64,000 bases of DNA from Shewanella salipaludis (GCF_012911865.1 NZ_JAAXYH010000004.1:248001-312000), one strand, 5' to 3'. Positions 37,344 to 46,665 are shown, counted from the first letter of the stretch. Numbers and translations: made by a program. Notes: a model not told the origin generated them from the letters alone.

Positions 37344-38225
37344 ATGGGTAACAGTCTTTTGGGTAAGTTTGCCTTCTGGCAAAAACCACAGTCAGTGACC
37401 GACCTGGGCATCTATGTCGGCGCCGATACCCTGTGGGTCTATCGGGCACCGACCCAGGAGGGGCCGGCGACGGTCAGCGAGATCGGTCTGCAGGCCGAGG
37501 ATTGGCTGCAGACGTTTGCCGGTGTCGTCAAACAATTTGGCCAGGCACGGGTCTCTGTGCTGCTGGCCGCCAGCCGTTACCAATTGCTACTGGCAGACAA
37601 GCCGCAGGTCGAGGCCCAGGAGATGCAGCAGGCATTGCTCTGGTCGATAAAGGACATGGTGTCCATCCCCGTGAGCCAGATCCATCTGGACTATTTCGAT
37701 TATCCCTTGCCAGGTATCACCAAGGTGAATGTTGTCGTGACCGACAGCAGCAGTCTGAGCCCCATGGTGCGGGCCATGATAGACAGCGGTCTAGAGATAA
37801 CCAGCATAGGCATAGAAGAATTGGCGATGACCAATCTGTTTGTCGACGACCCCCAGGCCAGGCTGGTGCTGAGTCATCAGCCGGGTCAGGAGTTGTTGCT
37901 GACTGTGGTGAAGCAGGGGCAGCTGTTGATGCAACGCCGGGTGCGGGGTTTCAGCCGCATAGACAAGATGTCTGCCGAGGACTTGTCGCTGGGGATGGCG
38001 GATAACCTGAGCCTGGAGATTCAGCGCTCTATGGATTATTTCGAGAGTCAGCTGCGCCAGGCGCCCGTGGCCTCGATCGAAGTGCTGATGGAGGGGCCCA
38101 GCCGGGAACTGACGCAACTGCTCGGCGGCCAATTTAATCAGCAGGTGAATTTGCTCGAACAAGACACTGTGGCTGCCCATATGGCGGCGCTGGCATTGGC
38201 CGAACTCAGTCGGGAGGATGCGTGA
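37344..38225 (+). CDS. mshI: MSHA biogenesis protein MshI (PilM-like)
   Basis: A 293-residue cytoplasmic protein with a PilM/actin-like fold: LGIYVGADTLWVYRA at ~21-35 and a C-terminal GxxRELTQLLGG-type segment. PilM-like proteins link the assembly ATPase to the PilN/O inner-membrane parts. It is the first gene of the long msh transcript and overlaps the next gene in a GTGA junction. AGAGG is rather far (14 bases) upstream, so translation may be modest. Usual PilM has ~350 residues; some signature loops are diverged. Confidence 0.87.
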   Translation: MGNSLLGKFAFWQKPQSVTDLGIYVGADTLWVYRAPTQEGPATVSEIGLQAEDWLQTFAGVVKQFGQARVSVLLAASRYQLLLADKPQVEAQEMQQALLWSIKDMVSIPVSQIHLDYFDYPLPGITKVNVVVTDSSSLSPMVRAMIDSGLEITSIGIEELAMTNLFVDDPQARLVLSHQPGQELLLTVVKQGQLLMQRRVRGFSRIDKMSAEDLSLGMADNLSLEIQRSMDYFESQLRQAPVASIEVLMEGPSRELTQLLGGQFNQQVNLLEQDTVAAHMAALALAELSREDA

Positions 38226-38824
38226 TCAAGACCCGGGTTAACCTCTTTCGGCTCAGCTTACTGCCGCCTCAGCGGCGGTTGACCCTGACACGCCTGGTCG
38301 CTGCCCTGGGAGTCCTGCTGGTGTTGACGCTGGTGATCAGCCTGTTGAGCCATTGGCAGCTGTCCCGGCTCGAGCAGCAACAGCGTCTCGCCACGGCGCA
38401 GCAACAGAGATTGCAACAGCAGAAGTCGGCGCTCGAAGCCAGGCTCCAGGCCCATAAACCCGATGCCGCCCTGGTGGCCGGGGTCGAGTCACTGAGCCAG
38501 CGCCTGGAGCTGAAACACCTGCTGATGGGCGAGCTGAGCCAGCGGGCATCTTTGACCAGCCATGGCTATGCCTCGTTGCTAAAAGATTTGGCCCTGGTGG
38601 CCGACAGCAATATCTGGCTGAGCCGCATCAAGGTCGATGAGCAGGCCTATGTTTTCGAGGGTTATAGCCGGCAACCCCAGGGCGTGCCTCAATGGATCGC
38701 CAGACTCGAGTCCACTCAGACGCTCAAGGGGGAGACCTTCGCCACCATGACCATGGATCAGGGCGATGACAAGCCGCTGGCCTTCACTCTGACCAGCATG
38801 GCTGCGAAGGAGGAGGGGCAATGA
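38222..38824 (+). CDS. mshI2: MSHA biogenesis protein MshI2 (PilN-like)
   Basis: A 200-residue protein with a short N-terminal NLFRLSLLPPQRR-like tail that in PilN proteins contacts PilM, one membrane helix (~25-45), a coiled coil (SRLEQQQRLATAQQQRLQQQ) and a small periplasmic alpha/beta domain. The start is a GTG overlapping the mshI stop; the stop overlaps mshJ (ATGA). In Vibrio the corresponding part may be fused to or annotated with MshI, hence the name MshI2 used in Shewanella. Confidence 0.82.
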   Translation: MIKTRVNLFRLSLLPPQRRLTLTRLVAALGVLLVLTLVISLLSHWQLSRLEQQQRLATAQQQRLQQQKSALEARLQAHKPDAALVAGVESLSQRLELKHLLMGELSQRASLTSHGYASLLKDLALVADSNIWLSRIKVDEQAYVFEGYSRQPQGVPQWIARLESTQTLKGETFATMTMDQGDDKPLAFTLTSMAAKEEGQ

Positions 38825-39474
38825 GGCAAAGATGGCAGATGGGGGTCGAAAGGTTTTCCGGCCTGAGCCGCCGCGAACGCGGCATGATAGCCCTGGCGAC
38901 CAGCCTGCTGGCGCTGTTCTTATGTTACTTGCCGCTGGAGACAGTGTGGTTGAGCCAGGCAAAGGCAAACAAGACACTGGCGTCTCTGACCCAGGAAAAT
39001 GCCCTCTCGACCCAGCAACTCGAGCTGTATCGCCAGCGCCTGTCCCTGGATCCAGATGCAGATTATCGCCAGCGACTGGCGAGCCTGGAACAACAGATGC
39101 GCGAGTTGGACACCCGACTCGACGCTCAGATGGTCGACATGGTGCCGGCAAACACCATGCCGCAACTCCTGGCCGAATTGCTGGGAAAGGTCAAAGGCAT
39201 AAAACTGTTGAGCTTCGCCTCTATCCCGCCCGTGCCTCTGTTGCAGGTGGGCGAGACGGACAAGAAGATGAATCTCTACAGCCACGGCATAGGGTTGACG
39301 CTGGAAGGGGATTACTTCAGCACGCTGCGTTTCTTCGATGAGGTAGAAGCCATGCCGAATAAGTTGTACTGGAAACGTCTGGACTATCGGGTCCATGACT
39401 ATCCCAAGGCGCATATCGAACTCGAACTTTATACCTTGAGCATCAATAAGGATTTTATCAGTGTGGCGAAATAA
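38821..39474 (+). CDS. mshJ: MSHA biogenesis protein MshJ (PilO-like)
   Basis: A 217-residue bitopic protein: a cytoplasmic tail with LSRREREGMIAL-like charged segment, one helix (~24-42), a long coiled coil (~48-115) and a periplasmic ferredoxin-like PilO domain. With PilN- and PilM-like partners it makes the alignment subcomplex of the pilus. It overlaps genes on both sides (ATGA with mshI2, 14 bases with mshK). Confidence 0.87.
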   Translation: MRQRWQMGVERFSGLSRRERGMIALATSLLALFLCYLPLETVWLSQAKANKTLASLTQENALSTQQLELYRQRLSLDPDADYRQRLASLEQQMRELDTRLDAQMVDMVPANTMPQLLAELLGKVKGIKLLSFASIPPVPLLQVGETDKKMNLYSHGIGLTLEGDYFSTLRFFDEVEAMPNKLYWKRLDYRVHDYPKAHIELELYTLSINKDFISVAK

Positions 39475-39790
39475 GCTTGGCGTGAGCCTGGTTGTCTTGT
39501 TGACCGGGATGCTGCTCTCTGGGGTGCAAGCCCAGGCGCTCAGAGACCCCACCCTGCCGGGCACGGGGGCCGTCGCCGGCTCGCCCCCGGTCGCACCCCA
39601 GAATGATAATTTAGTCCTCAGCAGCATAGTCAGCTCGGATGCATCGGCATTCGTGGTGATTAATGATGCTATTTATTCGGTTGGCGATGTCGTACAGGGT
39701 GTACGCATAGTCGCCATAGACAGTCGCTCTGTGTCACTGTCTGACGGCCGTAAGCTGGATTTGTTTCACGCCTTGGCTGACAAGCAATAA
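39461..39790 (+). CDS. mshK: MSHA biogenesis protein MshK (PilP-like)
   Basis: A 109-residue exported protein starting at a GTG inside the mshJ end. Signal peptide LGVSLVVLLTGMLLSGVQAQA, then LRDPTLPGTG, and a small beta domain (LVLSSIVSSDASAFVVINDA...VGDVVQGVRIVAIDSRSVSL) typical of PilP/GspC homology regions that contact the secretin. It lies between MshJ and the secretin MshL. Confidence 0.87.
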   Translation: MWRNKLGVSLVVLLTGMLLSGVQAQALRDPTLPGTGAVAGSPPVAPQNDNLVLSSIVSSDASAFVVINDAIYSVGDVVQGVRIVAIDSRSVSLSDGRKLDLFHALADKQ

Positions 39791-39814
39791 CGGCGAGATA
39801 GGAAAATAACAACA

Positions 39815-41476
39815 ATGAATGGAATGAAATATATTGCGCCTCTGCTGTCACTCTGCTTGTTGGCCTGCCAGGCGACAGACAGGCCACAGCCCAGGGCCTC
39901 GAAAGACGCCCTGAGCCAGGCGGCGCAGCCCGCCGCCAAGAAAAGCCCCATGCCGCCCGCCATGATGCCGGATGCGGTGCAGCAGGAGTTGAGAGCCGGT
40001 GGCCTGCTGGCGGGACTCGCCACCGGGCTGCAGACGGAGCGTCGTTTCGACGTCTCGGCCCAGGATGTGGCCGCCCGGGTCTTCTTCCCCAGCCTGGTGC
40101 AGGGCACGCCGCTGAGCGTGGCCGTGCATCCGAATGTGCAGGGCAGCATCTCCTTGTCGCTCAAGGGCGTGACCCTGAGCGAGGCCCTGCAGGTAGTGGA
40201 AGACATTTACGGCTATGAAGTCAGCCGCGAGGGACGGATATTGCGGGTCTTTCCCGCCGGCATGCGCACCGAAACCTTTTCGCTCAATTATCTGTACATG
40301 GAGCGCGATGGCATCTCCCTGACCTCTGTGAGTTCGGGGCGCCTCTCGGACGAGAGAAGCAACAACAACGGAGGCAATTCGAGCAACAACAGCAACTCGA
40401 ACAACAGCGGCTCGAACAGCGGCAACAGCAACAATAGCGGTAACGATACAGGCAACGGCACCTTCATCCGCTCCAGGACCAAGACAGACTTCTGGGGGGA
40501 ATTGCAGGCGACCCTGGTGTCCATCATAGGCAAGACGGGTGAGGGCCGGCAGGTGGTGGTGACCCCCCAAGCCGGCCTGGTGACAGTGCGTGCCTACCCC
40601 AATGAGTTACGCCAGGTGAAGACCTTCCTCAGCAGCGCCGAGCAACATCTGCAGCGGCAGGTGATCCTCGAGGCCAAGATAGTCGAAGTCACCCTGTCGG
40701 ACGGCTATCAGCAGGGCATTCAGTGGGATAACGTGCTTGGGCATGTGGACAAGAACAATGTGACCTTTTCCACTTCGGCCGGCCCTGGGCTGACGGATCA
40801 GATTGCCACCGCCCTGGGCGGTCTCACCAGTCTCAAGATCCAGGGTACGGATTTCAGCACCATGATCAATTTGCTCAGTACCCAGGGCGATGTGGACGTG
40901 CTCTCCAGTCCCAGGGTAACCGCCTCCAACAACCAGAAGGCGGTGATCAAGGTCGGCCAGGATGAATACTTTGTCACCGACGTGTCCTCGACCACGGTGG
41001 CGGGCACCACGCCCATTACCTCACCCCAGGTGGAGTTGACGCCTTTCTTCTCCGGCATAGCCCTGGATGTGACGCCGCAGATAGATAACGAGGGGAATGT
41101 GTTGCTGCATGTGCATCCCTCGGTGATCGATGTGAAGGAGCAGACCAAGGACATCAAGGTCAGCGATGCCTCACTGCAGTTGCCACTGGCGCAGAGTGAG
41201 ATCCGCGAGTCGGATACTGTGATCCGCGCCGCCTCCGGCGATGTGGTGGTGATCGGCGGCTTGATGAAGAGCGAGAACATAGAGACTGTGTCCAAGGTGC
41301 CGCTGCTGGGGGATATCCCCTTTCTGGGCGAAGCCTTCACCAATCGCAGCCGTTCCAAGAAGAAGACAGAGCTGATCATCTTGCTTAAACCCACAGTGGT
41401 CGGCAGCGATACCTGGCAGAACGAGTTGAAGCGTTCCAAGGCACTGCTGGATCGCTGGTATCCAGAGGCGCAATAG
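39815..41476 (+). CDS. mshL: MSHA secretin MshL (lipoprotein)
   Basis: A 553-residue outer-membrane secretin for the MSHA pilus. The N-terminus has a lipoprotein signal ending LLAC, so it is probably self-piloting. An N0/STN-like domain (SISLSLKGVTLSEALQVVEDI) and an N1 domain are split by a low-complexity Asn/Ser/Gly stretch (~182-215). The secretin core carries DVDVLSSPRVTASNNQKAVI and ends with the signature VPLLGDIPFLGEAF and ELIILLKPTVV. It is preceded by mshK (24 bases) and followed directly by mshM. Confidence 0.95.
   Translation: MNGMKYIAPLLSLCLLACQATDRPQPRASKDALSQAAQPAAKKSPMPPAMMPDAVQQELRAGGLLAGLATGLQTERRFDVSAQDVAARVFFPSLVQGTPLSVAVHPNVQGSISLSLKGVTLSEALQVVEDIYGYEVSREGRILRVFPAGMRTETFSLNYLYMERDGISLTSVSSGRLSDERSNNNGGNSSNNSNSNNSGSNSGNSNNSGNDTGNGTFIRSRTKTDFWGELQATLVSIIGKTGEGRQVVVTPQAGLVTVRAYPNELRQVKTFLSSAEQHLQRQVILEAKIVEVTLSDGYQQGIQWDNVLGHVDKNNVTFSTSAGPGLTDQIATALGGLTSLKIQGTDFSTMINLLSTQGDVDVLSSPRVTASNNQKAVIKVGQDEYFVTDVSSTTVAGTTPITSPQVELTPFFSGIALDVTPQIDNEGNVLLHVHPSVIDVKEQTKDIKVSDASLQLPLAQSEIRESDTVIRAASGDVVVIGGLMKSENIETVSKVPLLGDIPFLGEAFTNRSRSKKKTELIILLKPTVVGSDTWQNELKRSKALLDRWYPEAQ
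40358..40461 (+). repeat. Asn/Ser/Gly low-complexity linker coding region in mshL
   Basis: About 35 codons of almost only Asn, Ser and Gly (AAC, AGC, GGC, TCG) between the N-terminal and secretin domains. A flexible, likely length-variable linker. Confidence 0.75.
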
Positions 41477-42391
41477 GTGTCCATGTACCTGCAGCATTTC
41501 GGTCTGGCCCAAGCGCCTTTTTCCCTGACCCCAAACACGGGTTTCTTCTTCGGGCTGCAGCCCCATGTCGAAGCCTTGCAGGTGCTGCAGATAGCCTTGC
41601 AGACGGGGGAGGGCTTCATCAAGGTGACCGGAGAAGTAGGCACAGGCAAGACGCTGATCTGCAGGAAACTCATCAACGAGCTGCCGGAAAAATTCCGTTG
41701 TGCCTATCTGCCCAACCCCTATCTGACACCGTCGGAGTTGCGCTGGGCCGTGGCTCTGGAGCTTGGGCTTAAATACGCCGCCAACATAGATCAACAACAA
41801 CTGACCAGCCTGATCCAACAGCAATTGCTGGCGCTCAGCGCCCATGGCCATTCCATCGTCTTGGTGCTGGATGAGGCCCAGGCCCTGCCGGACGAGAGCC
41901 TGGAAGCCCTGCGGCTGTTTACCAATCTGGAAACCGAACAGCGCAAGCTATTGCAGGTGGTATTGTTCGGTCAACCCGAACTCGATGACAGACTGGCATT
42001 GAAATCCTTTCGGCAACTGCGCCAGAGGATCACCTTCAGCTATGGTCTGCGGCCGCTGACACTGGACGAGAGCGACGCCTACATCAGGCATAGGCTGGCG
42101 GTTGCCGGCCGTCAGGGGGAAGCCCTGTTTGGCAAGCGTGAGACCCTTAAGCTGGCCAAGGCATCCAGAGGGATCCCCAGATTGATCAATATCATCGCCC
42201 ATAAGAGTCTATTGCTCAGCTTCGGCGAAGGTTGCAGCACTGTGGCGGCGAAACACTGTCTGGCGGCTATTCGCGACACAGAGGATGCCTATCCGGCGCG
42301 GCGCCGCGGCTGGCGCTGGCTGACCCTGAGCCTCATGGGGAGTGCGCTGCTGGCATTTGGCTTGAAGCTGTTACCCGGAGCCTGGCTATGA
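41477..42391 (+). CDS. mshM: MSHA biogenesis ATPase MshM (ExeA-like)
   Basis: A 304-residue AAA+ ATPase of the ExeA/GspA type. Walker A is GEVGTGKTLICRKL (~54-67), Walker B is IVLVLDEAQAL, and PRLINIIAHKSLL is the sensor region; a hydrophobic helix ends the protein (~280-300). ExeA-like proteins help insert or assemble the secretin through peptidoglycan. A GTG at 41477 has AGAGG eight bases upstream; an ATG two codons later (MYLQHFGLAQ) matches the family start and is an equal alternative. It overlaps mshN in ATGA. Confidence 0.93.
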   Translation: MSMYLQHFGLAQAPFSLTPNTGFFFGLQPHVEALQVLQIALQTGEGFIKVTGEVGTGKTLICRKLINELPEKFRCAYLPNPYLTPSELRWAVALELGLKYAANIDQQQLTSLIQQQLLALSAHGHSIVLVLDEAQALPDESLEALRLFTNLETEQRKLLQVVLFGQPELDDRLALKSFRQLRQRITFSYGLRPLTLDESDAYIRHRLAVAGRQGEALFGKRETLKLAKASRGIPRLINIIAHKSLLLSFGEGCSTVAAKHCLAAIRDTEDAYPARRRGWRWLTLSLMGSALLAFGLKLLPGAWL

Positions 42392-43650
42392 GCGTGATCA
42401 ACCAGATGTTACAAGACTTGGACAAACGTCAGCAGCCCCATGCCCTGGCTGCCACTGCGCCGGGACAACTCGGCTATCCTGGCAGGGCGCCAACCCATAG
42501 AGGTTATTGGCTCCTGGCCTGTGGCCTGTCGCTCGTCCTGGGGGGACTCGGCGTCTACGGCGGGCTGCAGCTCTTCTCCTCGTCTGCCGCGGCCCCAGCC
42601 CTTGAGGTCGGGAGCCGACAGGCGGCCAAGCTGGAGATGGCGCCGCCTCAAGCCTTGACTAAAACTCAGGCCCAGACTCAAGCTCAAGCCCAGACTCAAG
42701 CTCAAGCCCAGACTCAAGCTCAAGCCCAGACTCAAGCCCAAGTCTTGACTCAACCCCAGGCTGAGGTCGAAACACAGAATGGCACGGCAGGGCAGACGTC
42801 GGCTCAGGGGCGTCAGTCACAAGCAGTCGCCGAACCGGGCACAGCATTTGAATCGAGCGCAGCACTTGAATCGAGCCCAGCACTTGAACCGAGAGCAGCG
42901 CAGCCGACAGAGCGGCGTGAACGTCCGTCTGCGCCTGTGCCTGTCGATACGCTTGCCAGCGGGCAGGTATCCAAGAGTGTGCAGCTCAGGCGGGCAAGGC
43001 TCGGGGATGCGGGGGAGAGCCAGCTTGCCTCACCCAAGGGCCGGATGGCGGTGACAGAGGTCAAGTTGACTCGGGTGCAGCTGGCGCAGAAACGCCTGAG
43101 CCTGGCGACCGAGGCGGAGCAAGGGGGCCGGCTGCATGAGGCCGCGACGCATTATGTCGAGGCCCTGGCGCTGGATCCCGCCCTGCATCCGGCCAGGAAG
43201 CAGTTGGCCGCGTTGCATTATGGTCAGGGCAGACTGAACGAGGCGGCCGAGATACTGCAGCAGGGACGCATGCTCTTCCCGCAGGAGTTCGAATTGACCC
43301 TGCTGTTGGCTAGGGTACAGGAGGCCGGCGGCCAGGGCGCCGCCGCGCTGGCCACCCTGGAACAGCTCCCGGATTCGAGTGAACTGGCAGGGCAGAAGTG
43401 GCTGCAACAGAGCGAGCTGGCCCAGAAACTGGGGCAATACGCCGTCGCCGAGCAGGCCTATCGTCTGCTGCTGCAACGGGAGCCCCGGCAGGGCCGCTGG
43501 TCCATGGGGCTGGGCTATGCCCTGGATTCACAACAGAAATATTCGCAAGCGGCCGAGGCCTATCGTTATGCCCTGGCACAGCCGGGCCTGTCGGCGGCGG
43601 CCGTGGCCTATGTAGAACAGCGCTTGGCACAGTTAGAGGGCAAGCCATGA
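42388..43650 (+). CDS. mshN: MSHA biogenesis TPR protein MshN
   Basis: A 420-residue protein: MSVINQMLQDLDKR near the N-terminus (a motif shared with ExeB/GspB-like proteins), one membrane helix (~44-64), a long low-complexity linker with two in-frame 18-bp repeat arrays, and a C-terminal set of tetratricopeptide repeats (~235-415; HEAATHYVEALALDPALHPA, NEAAEILQQG, AVAEQAYRLLL, SQAAEAYRYAL). It would span the inner membrane with its TPRs in the periplasm. Overlaps mshM (ATGA) and mshE (ATGA). Confidence 0.9.
   Translation: MSVINQMLQDLDKRQQPHALAATAPGQLGYPGRAPTHRGYWLLACGLSLVLGGLGVYGGLQLFSSSAAAPALEVGSRQAAKLEMAPPQALTKTQAQTQAQAQTQAQAQTQAQAQTQAQVLTQPQAEVETQNGTAGQTSAQGRQSQAVAEPGTAFESSAALESSPALEPRAAQPTERRERPSAPVPVDTLASGQVSKSVQLRRARLGDAGESQLASPKGRMAVTEVKLTRVQLAQKRLSLATEAEQGGRLHEAATHYVEALALDPALHPARKQLAALHYGQGRLNEAAEILQQGRMLFPQEFELTLLLARVQEAGGQGAAALATLEQLPDSSELAGQKWLQQSELAQKLGQYAVAEQAYRLLLQREPRQGRWSMGLGYALDSQQKYSQAAEAYRYALAQPGLSAAAVAYVEQRLAQLEGKP
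42673..42738 (+). repeat. 18-bp tandem repeat in mshN (Gln-Thr-Gln-Ala-Gln-Ala)
   Basis: Three identical copies of CAGACTCAAGCTCAAGCC and a partial fourth, encoding repeated QTQAQA. Copy-number change by slippage would keep the reading frame and only alter linker length. Confidence 0.92.
42844..42897 (+). repeat. Second 18-bp tandem repeat in mshN
   Basis: Three imperfect copies of an 18-bp unit (consensus GCACTTGAATCGAGCCCA), encoding about ALESSP three times. Also in frame and within the same linker. Confidence 0.85.
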
Positions 43651-45407
43651 AACTTAAATTAAAGATGCGTCTGGGCGATCTCCTGGTCCAGGAGCAGATC
43701 ATCGGCGAATCACAACTGCAGGCGGCATTGACCGAGCAGCGCAGCACGGGCAAGAAGCTGGGCCGTACCCTGATAGACATGGCGGCGCTGACCGAAGATC
43801 AGCTGCTGAAGTTCTTGTCGCAGCAGCTCAATCTGCCTTATTTGGATATCAGCAGGCGCGCCATCGCGCCCGAGGTCGTCAACCTGCTGCCAGAGGTACA
43901 GGCCAGGCGTTATCGCGCCTTGGTGGTCGAGGCTCAAGAGGATGGCGTGCTGGTGGCCATGAGCGATCCCGCGGATCTGCAGGCGCTGGATAACCTGGAG
44001 ATACTGCTGGCCCCCAGAAAACTTGCCATAGCTGTGGCCCCAGAGCAGCAGCTACTGCAGGCCTTCGATCATCTCTATCGGCGCACCGAGCAGATTGCCC
44101 AGATAGCCGGCAAGCTCGAAGAAGAGTATGCCGCCGATGACATCTTCGATCTCGCCGGTCTGACCCAGGGAGACAGTGATAACGAGACCACAGTGGTCAA
44201 GTTGCTACAGTCTATTTTCGAAGATGCGGTGCAGATGCGCGCCTCGGACATACACATAGAGCCGGGTGAGAAGGCGCTGCGCATTCGGCAGCGTATCGAT
44301 GGCCAACTGCATGAAAACCTGTTGCCCGAGGTGAACATAGCCGCGGCGCTGGTGCTCAGGCTCAAGCTGATGGCCGGGCTGGATATTTCGGAGAAACGTC
44401 TGCCCCAGGATGGGCGTTTCCACATGGAAATCAAGGGCCATAAGATAGACGTGCGTATGTCGACCATGCCCATCTACCATGGGGAATCCGTGGTGATGCG
44501 TCTGCTGGATCAATCCGCCGGACTGTTGACCCTGAATGAAACCGGCATGCCGCCACAGATACTGGCGCGCATTCGCAAACAAATTCAACGCCCCCACGGC
44601 ATGTTGCTGGTGACAGGGCCCACGGGCAGCGGCAAGACCACTACCCTCTATGGCATCCTCAGTGAGCTTAACACTGCGGATCGCAAGATCATCACGGTCG
44701 AAGATCCCGTGGAATACCAGTTGCCACGCATCAACCAGGTACAGGTCAACCACAAGATAGGCCTGGATTTCTCCAACGTGCTGCGTACCACGTTGCGCCA
44801 GGATCCCGACATCATCATGGTGGGGGAGATGCGTGATCAGGAGACGGTGGAAATCGGCCTGCGGGGCGCCTTGACCGGCCACTTCGTGCTCTCGACCCTG
44901 CATACCAACGATGCCGTCACCAGCGCCTTGCGGCTGTTGGACATGGGCGCCGCCAGCTATCTGGTGGCCAGTGCCCTGAGGGTTATCATAGCCCAGCGTC
45001 TGGTGCGGCGTGTGTGTAATAACTGTGCCTGCGACTATCGGCCGACGGCCCAGGAGAGCGCCTGGCTCGCCAGTGTCAGTCACAGGGACTTTTCCCGGGC
45101 CAGGTTCCGTGCCGGCAACGGCTGCCAGAGTTGCAATGGCAGCGGCTACCGTGGCCGTATCGGCATATTCGAGATCCTCGAACTCGACGACAACATGATA
45201 GAGGCCATGCGTACCGGCAATCCGCAGGCGTTTGCCAGTGCCGCCCTCAGCAGCAAGCATTTTACCCCTCTGGCCGAGTCGGCCCTGACATACCTGAGCG
45301 AAGGCATGACCACCCTGGAAGAGGTTGCCAAGTTGGTGGAGGATGTCAGCGAGACCAGGGTGCCGCTGTCCGAAGATCTCATGAGTCGTCAGAGCCTGGC
45401 AGACTGA
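43647..45407 (+). CDS. mshE: MSHA assembly ATPase MshE with c-di-GMP-binding MshEN domain
   Basis: A 586-residue secretion ATPase of the GspE/PilB family that powers pilus extension. The N-terminus carries two 24-residue MshEN motifs, residues 8-31 (RLGDLLV...LQAALTEQ) and 37-60 (KLGRTLI...LLKFLSQQ), separated by five residues: the known high-affinity c-di-GMP-binding arrangement. Then Walker A GPTGSGKTTTLYG, Walker B DPDIIMVGEMRD, the His box and paired cysteines CNNCACDY and CQSCNGSG. The ATG overlaps the mshN stop; the frame stays open upstream inside mshN but that is a shadow. Confidence 0.96.
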   Translation: MKLKLKMRLGDLLVQEQIIGESQLQAALTEQRSTGKKLGRTLIDMAALTEDQLLKFLSQQLNLPYLDISRRAIAPEVVNLLPEVQARRYRALVVEAQEDGVLVAMSDPADLQALDNLEILLAPRKLAIAVAPEQQLLQAFDHLYRRTEQIAQIAGKLEEEYAADDIFDLAGLTQGDSDNETTVVKLLQSIFEDAVQMRASDIHIEPGEKALRIRQRIDGQLHENLLPEVNIAAALVLRLKLMAGLDISEKRLPQDGRFHMEIKGHKIDVRMSTMPIYHGESVVMRLLDQSAGLLTLNETGMPPQILARIRKQIQRPHGMLLVTGPTGSGKTTTLYGILSELNTADRKIITVEDPVEYQLPRINQVQVNHKIGLDFSNVLRTTLRQDPDIIMVGEMRDQETVEIGLRGALTGHFVLSTLHTNDAVTSALRLLDMGAASYLVASALRVIIAQRLVRRVCNNCACDYRPTAQESAWLASVSHRDFSRARFRAGNGCQSCNGSGYRGRIGIFEILELDDNMIEAMRTGNPQAFASAALSSKHFTPLAESALTYLSEGMTTLEEVAKLVEDVSETRVPLSEDLMSRQSLAD

Positions 45408-45408
45408 C

Positions 45409-46629
45409 ATGGCCAACTACCAGTATCGCGGCCGCGGGGCCCGCGGCGAAGAAGTGAAAGGTTATCTCGAAGCGGCCAGCGAGAGCGCGGCCGCCGATCA
45501 GCTGTTGGCGCGGGGGGTGATCCCCATAGAGTTGCAGCATGCCAAAGAGACCAAGGAAATTAATTTCTCGTCCTTGTTTGGCCGCAAGGTGAGCCTGGAT
45601 GAGCTGCAAATTTTTACCCGGCAGATGTACTCGCTCACCCGCTCTGGCATCCCCATACTGCGTGCCATCGCCGGTCTGTCGGAAACCACACATTCGCAGC
45701 GCATGAAGCTGGCATTGAATAATATTTCCGAGCAGCTGGTCTCGGGACGGCCACTGTCGTCGGCGATGAATCATCATCCGGATGTGTTCGACGCCCTGTT
45801 TGTCTCCATGATCCATGTGGGGGAGAACACGGGTAAGCTGGAAGATGCTTTCATCCAGTTGTCCGGCTACATAGAACGTGAGCAGGAGACCCGCAGGCGG
45901 ATCAAGTCGGCCATGCGCTACCCCATGTTCGTGCTGTTCGCCATCGCCATCGCCATGGTGGTGCTCAACATCATGGTGATCCCCAAGTTTACCGCCATGT
46001 TTTCCCGCTTCGGCGCCGAGCTGCCCTGGGCGACCCAGCTGCTGATCGCGACCTCGAATCTATTCGTCAATTACTGGCCGCTGATGCTCCTGGGGCTCGG
46101 CGGCGGCTTGGTCGGCATACGTTACTGGCATAAGACGGAGCGTGGCGAGAAGCAGTGGGATCGCTGGAAGCTGCGCATTCCCGTGGTGGGCAGCATAATA
46201 GAGCGCTCGACCCTGTCGCGTTATTGCCGCAGTTTTTCCATGATGCTCAGCGCCGGCGTGCCCATGACCCAGGCCCTGAGCCTGGTGGCCGATGCCGTAG
46301 ATAACGCTTATATGCACGACAGGATAGTCGGCATGCGCCGCGGCATAGAGTCGGGCGAGGCCATGCTGAGAGTCTCGGCCCAGAGCCAACTCTTTACCCC
46401 GCTGGTGTTGCAGATGGTGGCCGTCGGTGAGGAAACCGGGCAGATAGATCAGTTGCTCAACGATGCCGCCGACTTCTATGAAGGCGAGGTGGACTATGAC
46501 CTCAAGAATGTGACCGCCAAGCTGGAGCCCATATTGATAGGCATAGTGGCTGTCATCGTCTTGGTGCTGGCACTGGGGATCTACTTGCCCATGTGGGACA
46601 TGCTCAATGCGGTCAAGGGCGGCAAATAG
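45409..46629 (+). CDS. mshG: MSHA inner-membrane platform protein MshG (GspF/PilC-like)
   Basis: A 406-residue polytopic protein with two GspF domains (~68-190 and ~270-392) and three membrane helices. It begins MANYQYRGRGARGEEVKGYL, standard for the family, and contains FTRQMYSLTRSGIPILRAI and FSMMLSAGVPMTQALSLV, the paired repeat motifs. It forms the platform rotated by MshE. One base separates it from mshE. Confidence 0.96.
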   Translation: MANYQYRGRGARGEEVKGYLEAASESAAADQLLARGVIPIELQHAKETKEINFSSLFGRKVSLDELQIFTRQMYSLTRSGIPILRAIAGLSETTHSQRMKLALNNISEQLVSGRPLSSAMNHHPDVFDALFVSMIHVGENTGKLEDAFIQLSGYIEREQETRRRIKSAMRYPMFVLFAIAIAMVVLNIMVIPKFTAMFSRFGAELPWATQLLIATSNLFVNYWPLMLLGLGGGLVGIRYWHKTERGEKQWDRWKLRIPVVGSIIERSTLSRYCRSFSMMLSAGVPMTQALSLVADAVDNAYMHDRIVGMRRGIESGEAMLRVSAQSQLFTPLVLQMVAVGEETGQIDQLLNDAADFYEGEVDYDLKNVTAKLEPILIGIVAVIVLVLALGIYLPMWDMLNAVKGGK

Positions 46630-46665
46630 GCGGATAGCTTAAGTCTGGTCGAGGGAGGTGACAGG

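Noticed and set aside
43398..43646. Extension of the mshE frame upstream into mshN
   Set aside because: The MshEN motif begins right after the ATG at 43647, which overlaps the mshN stop; the upstream part has the composition of an out-of-frame reading of mshN.
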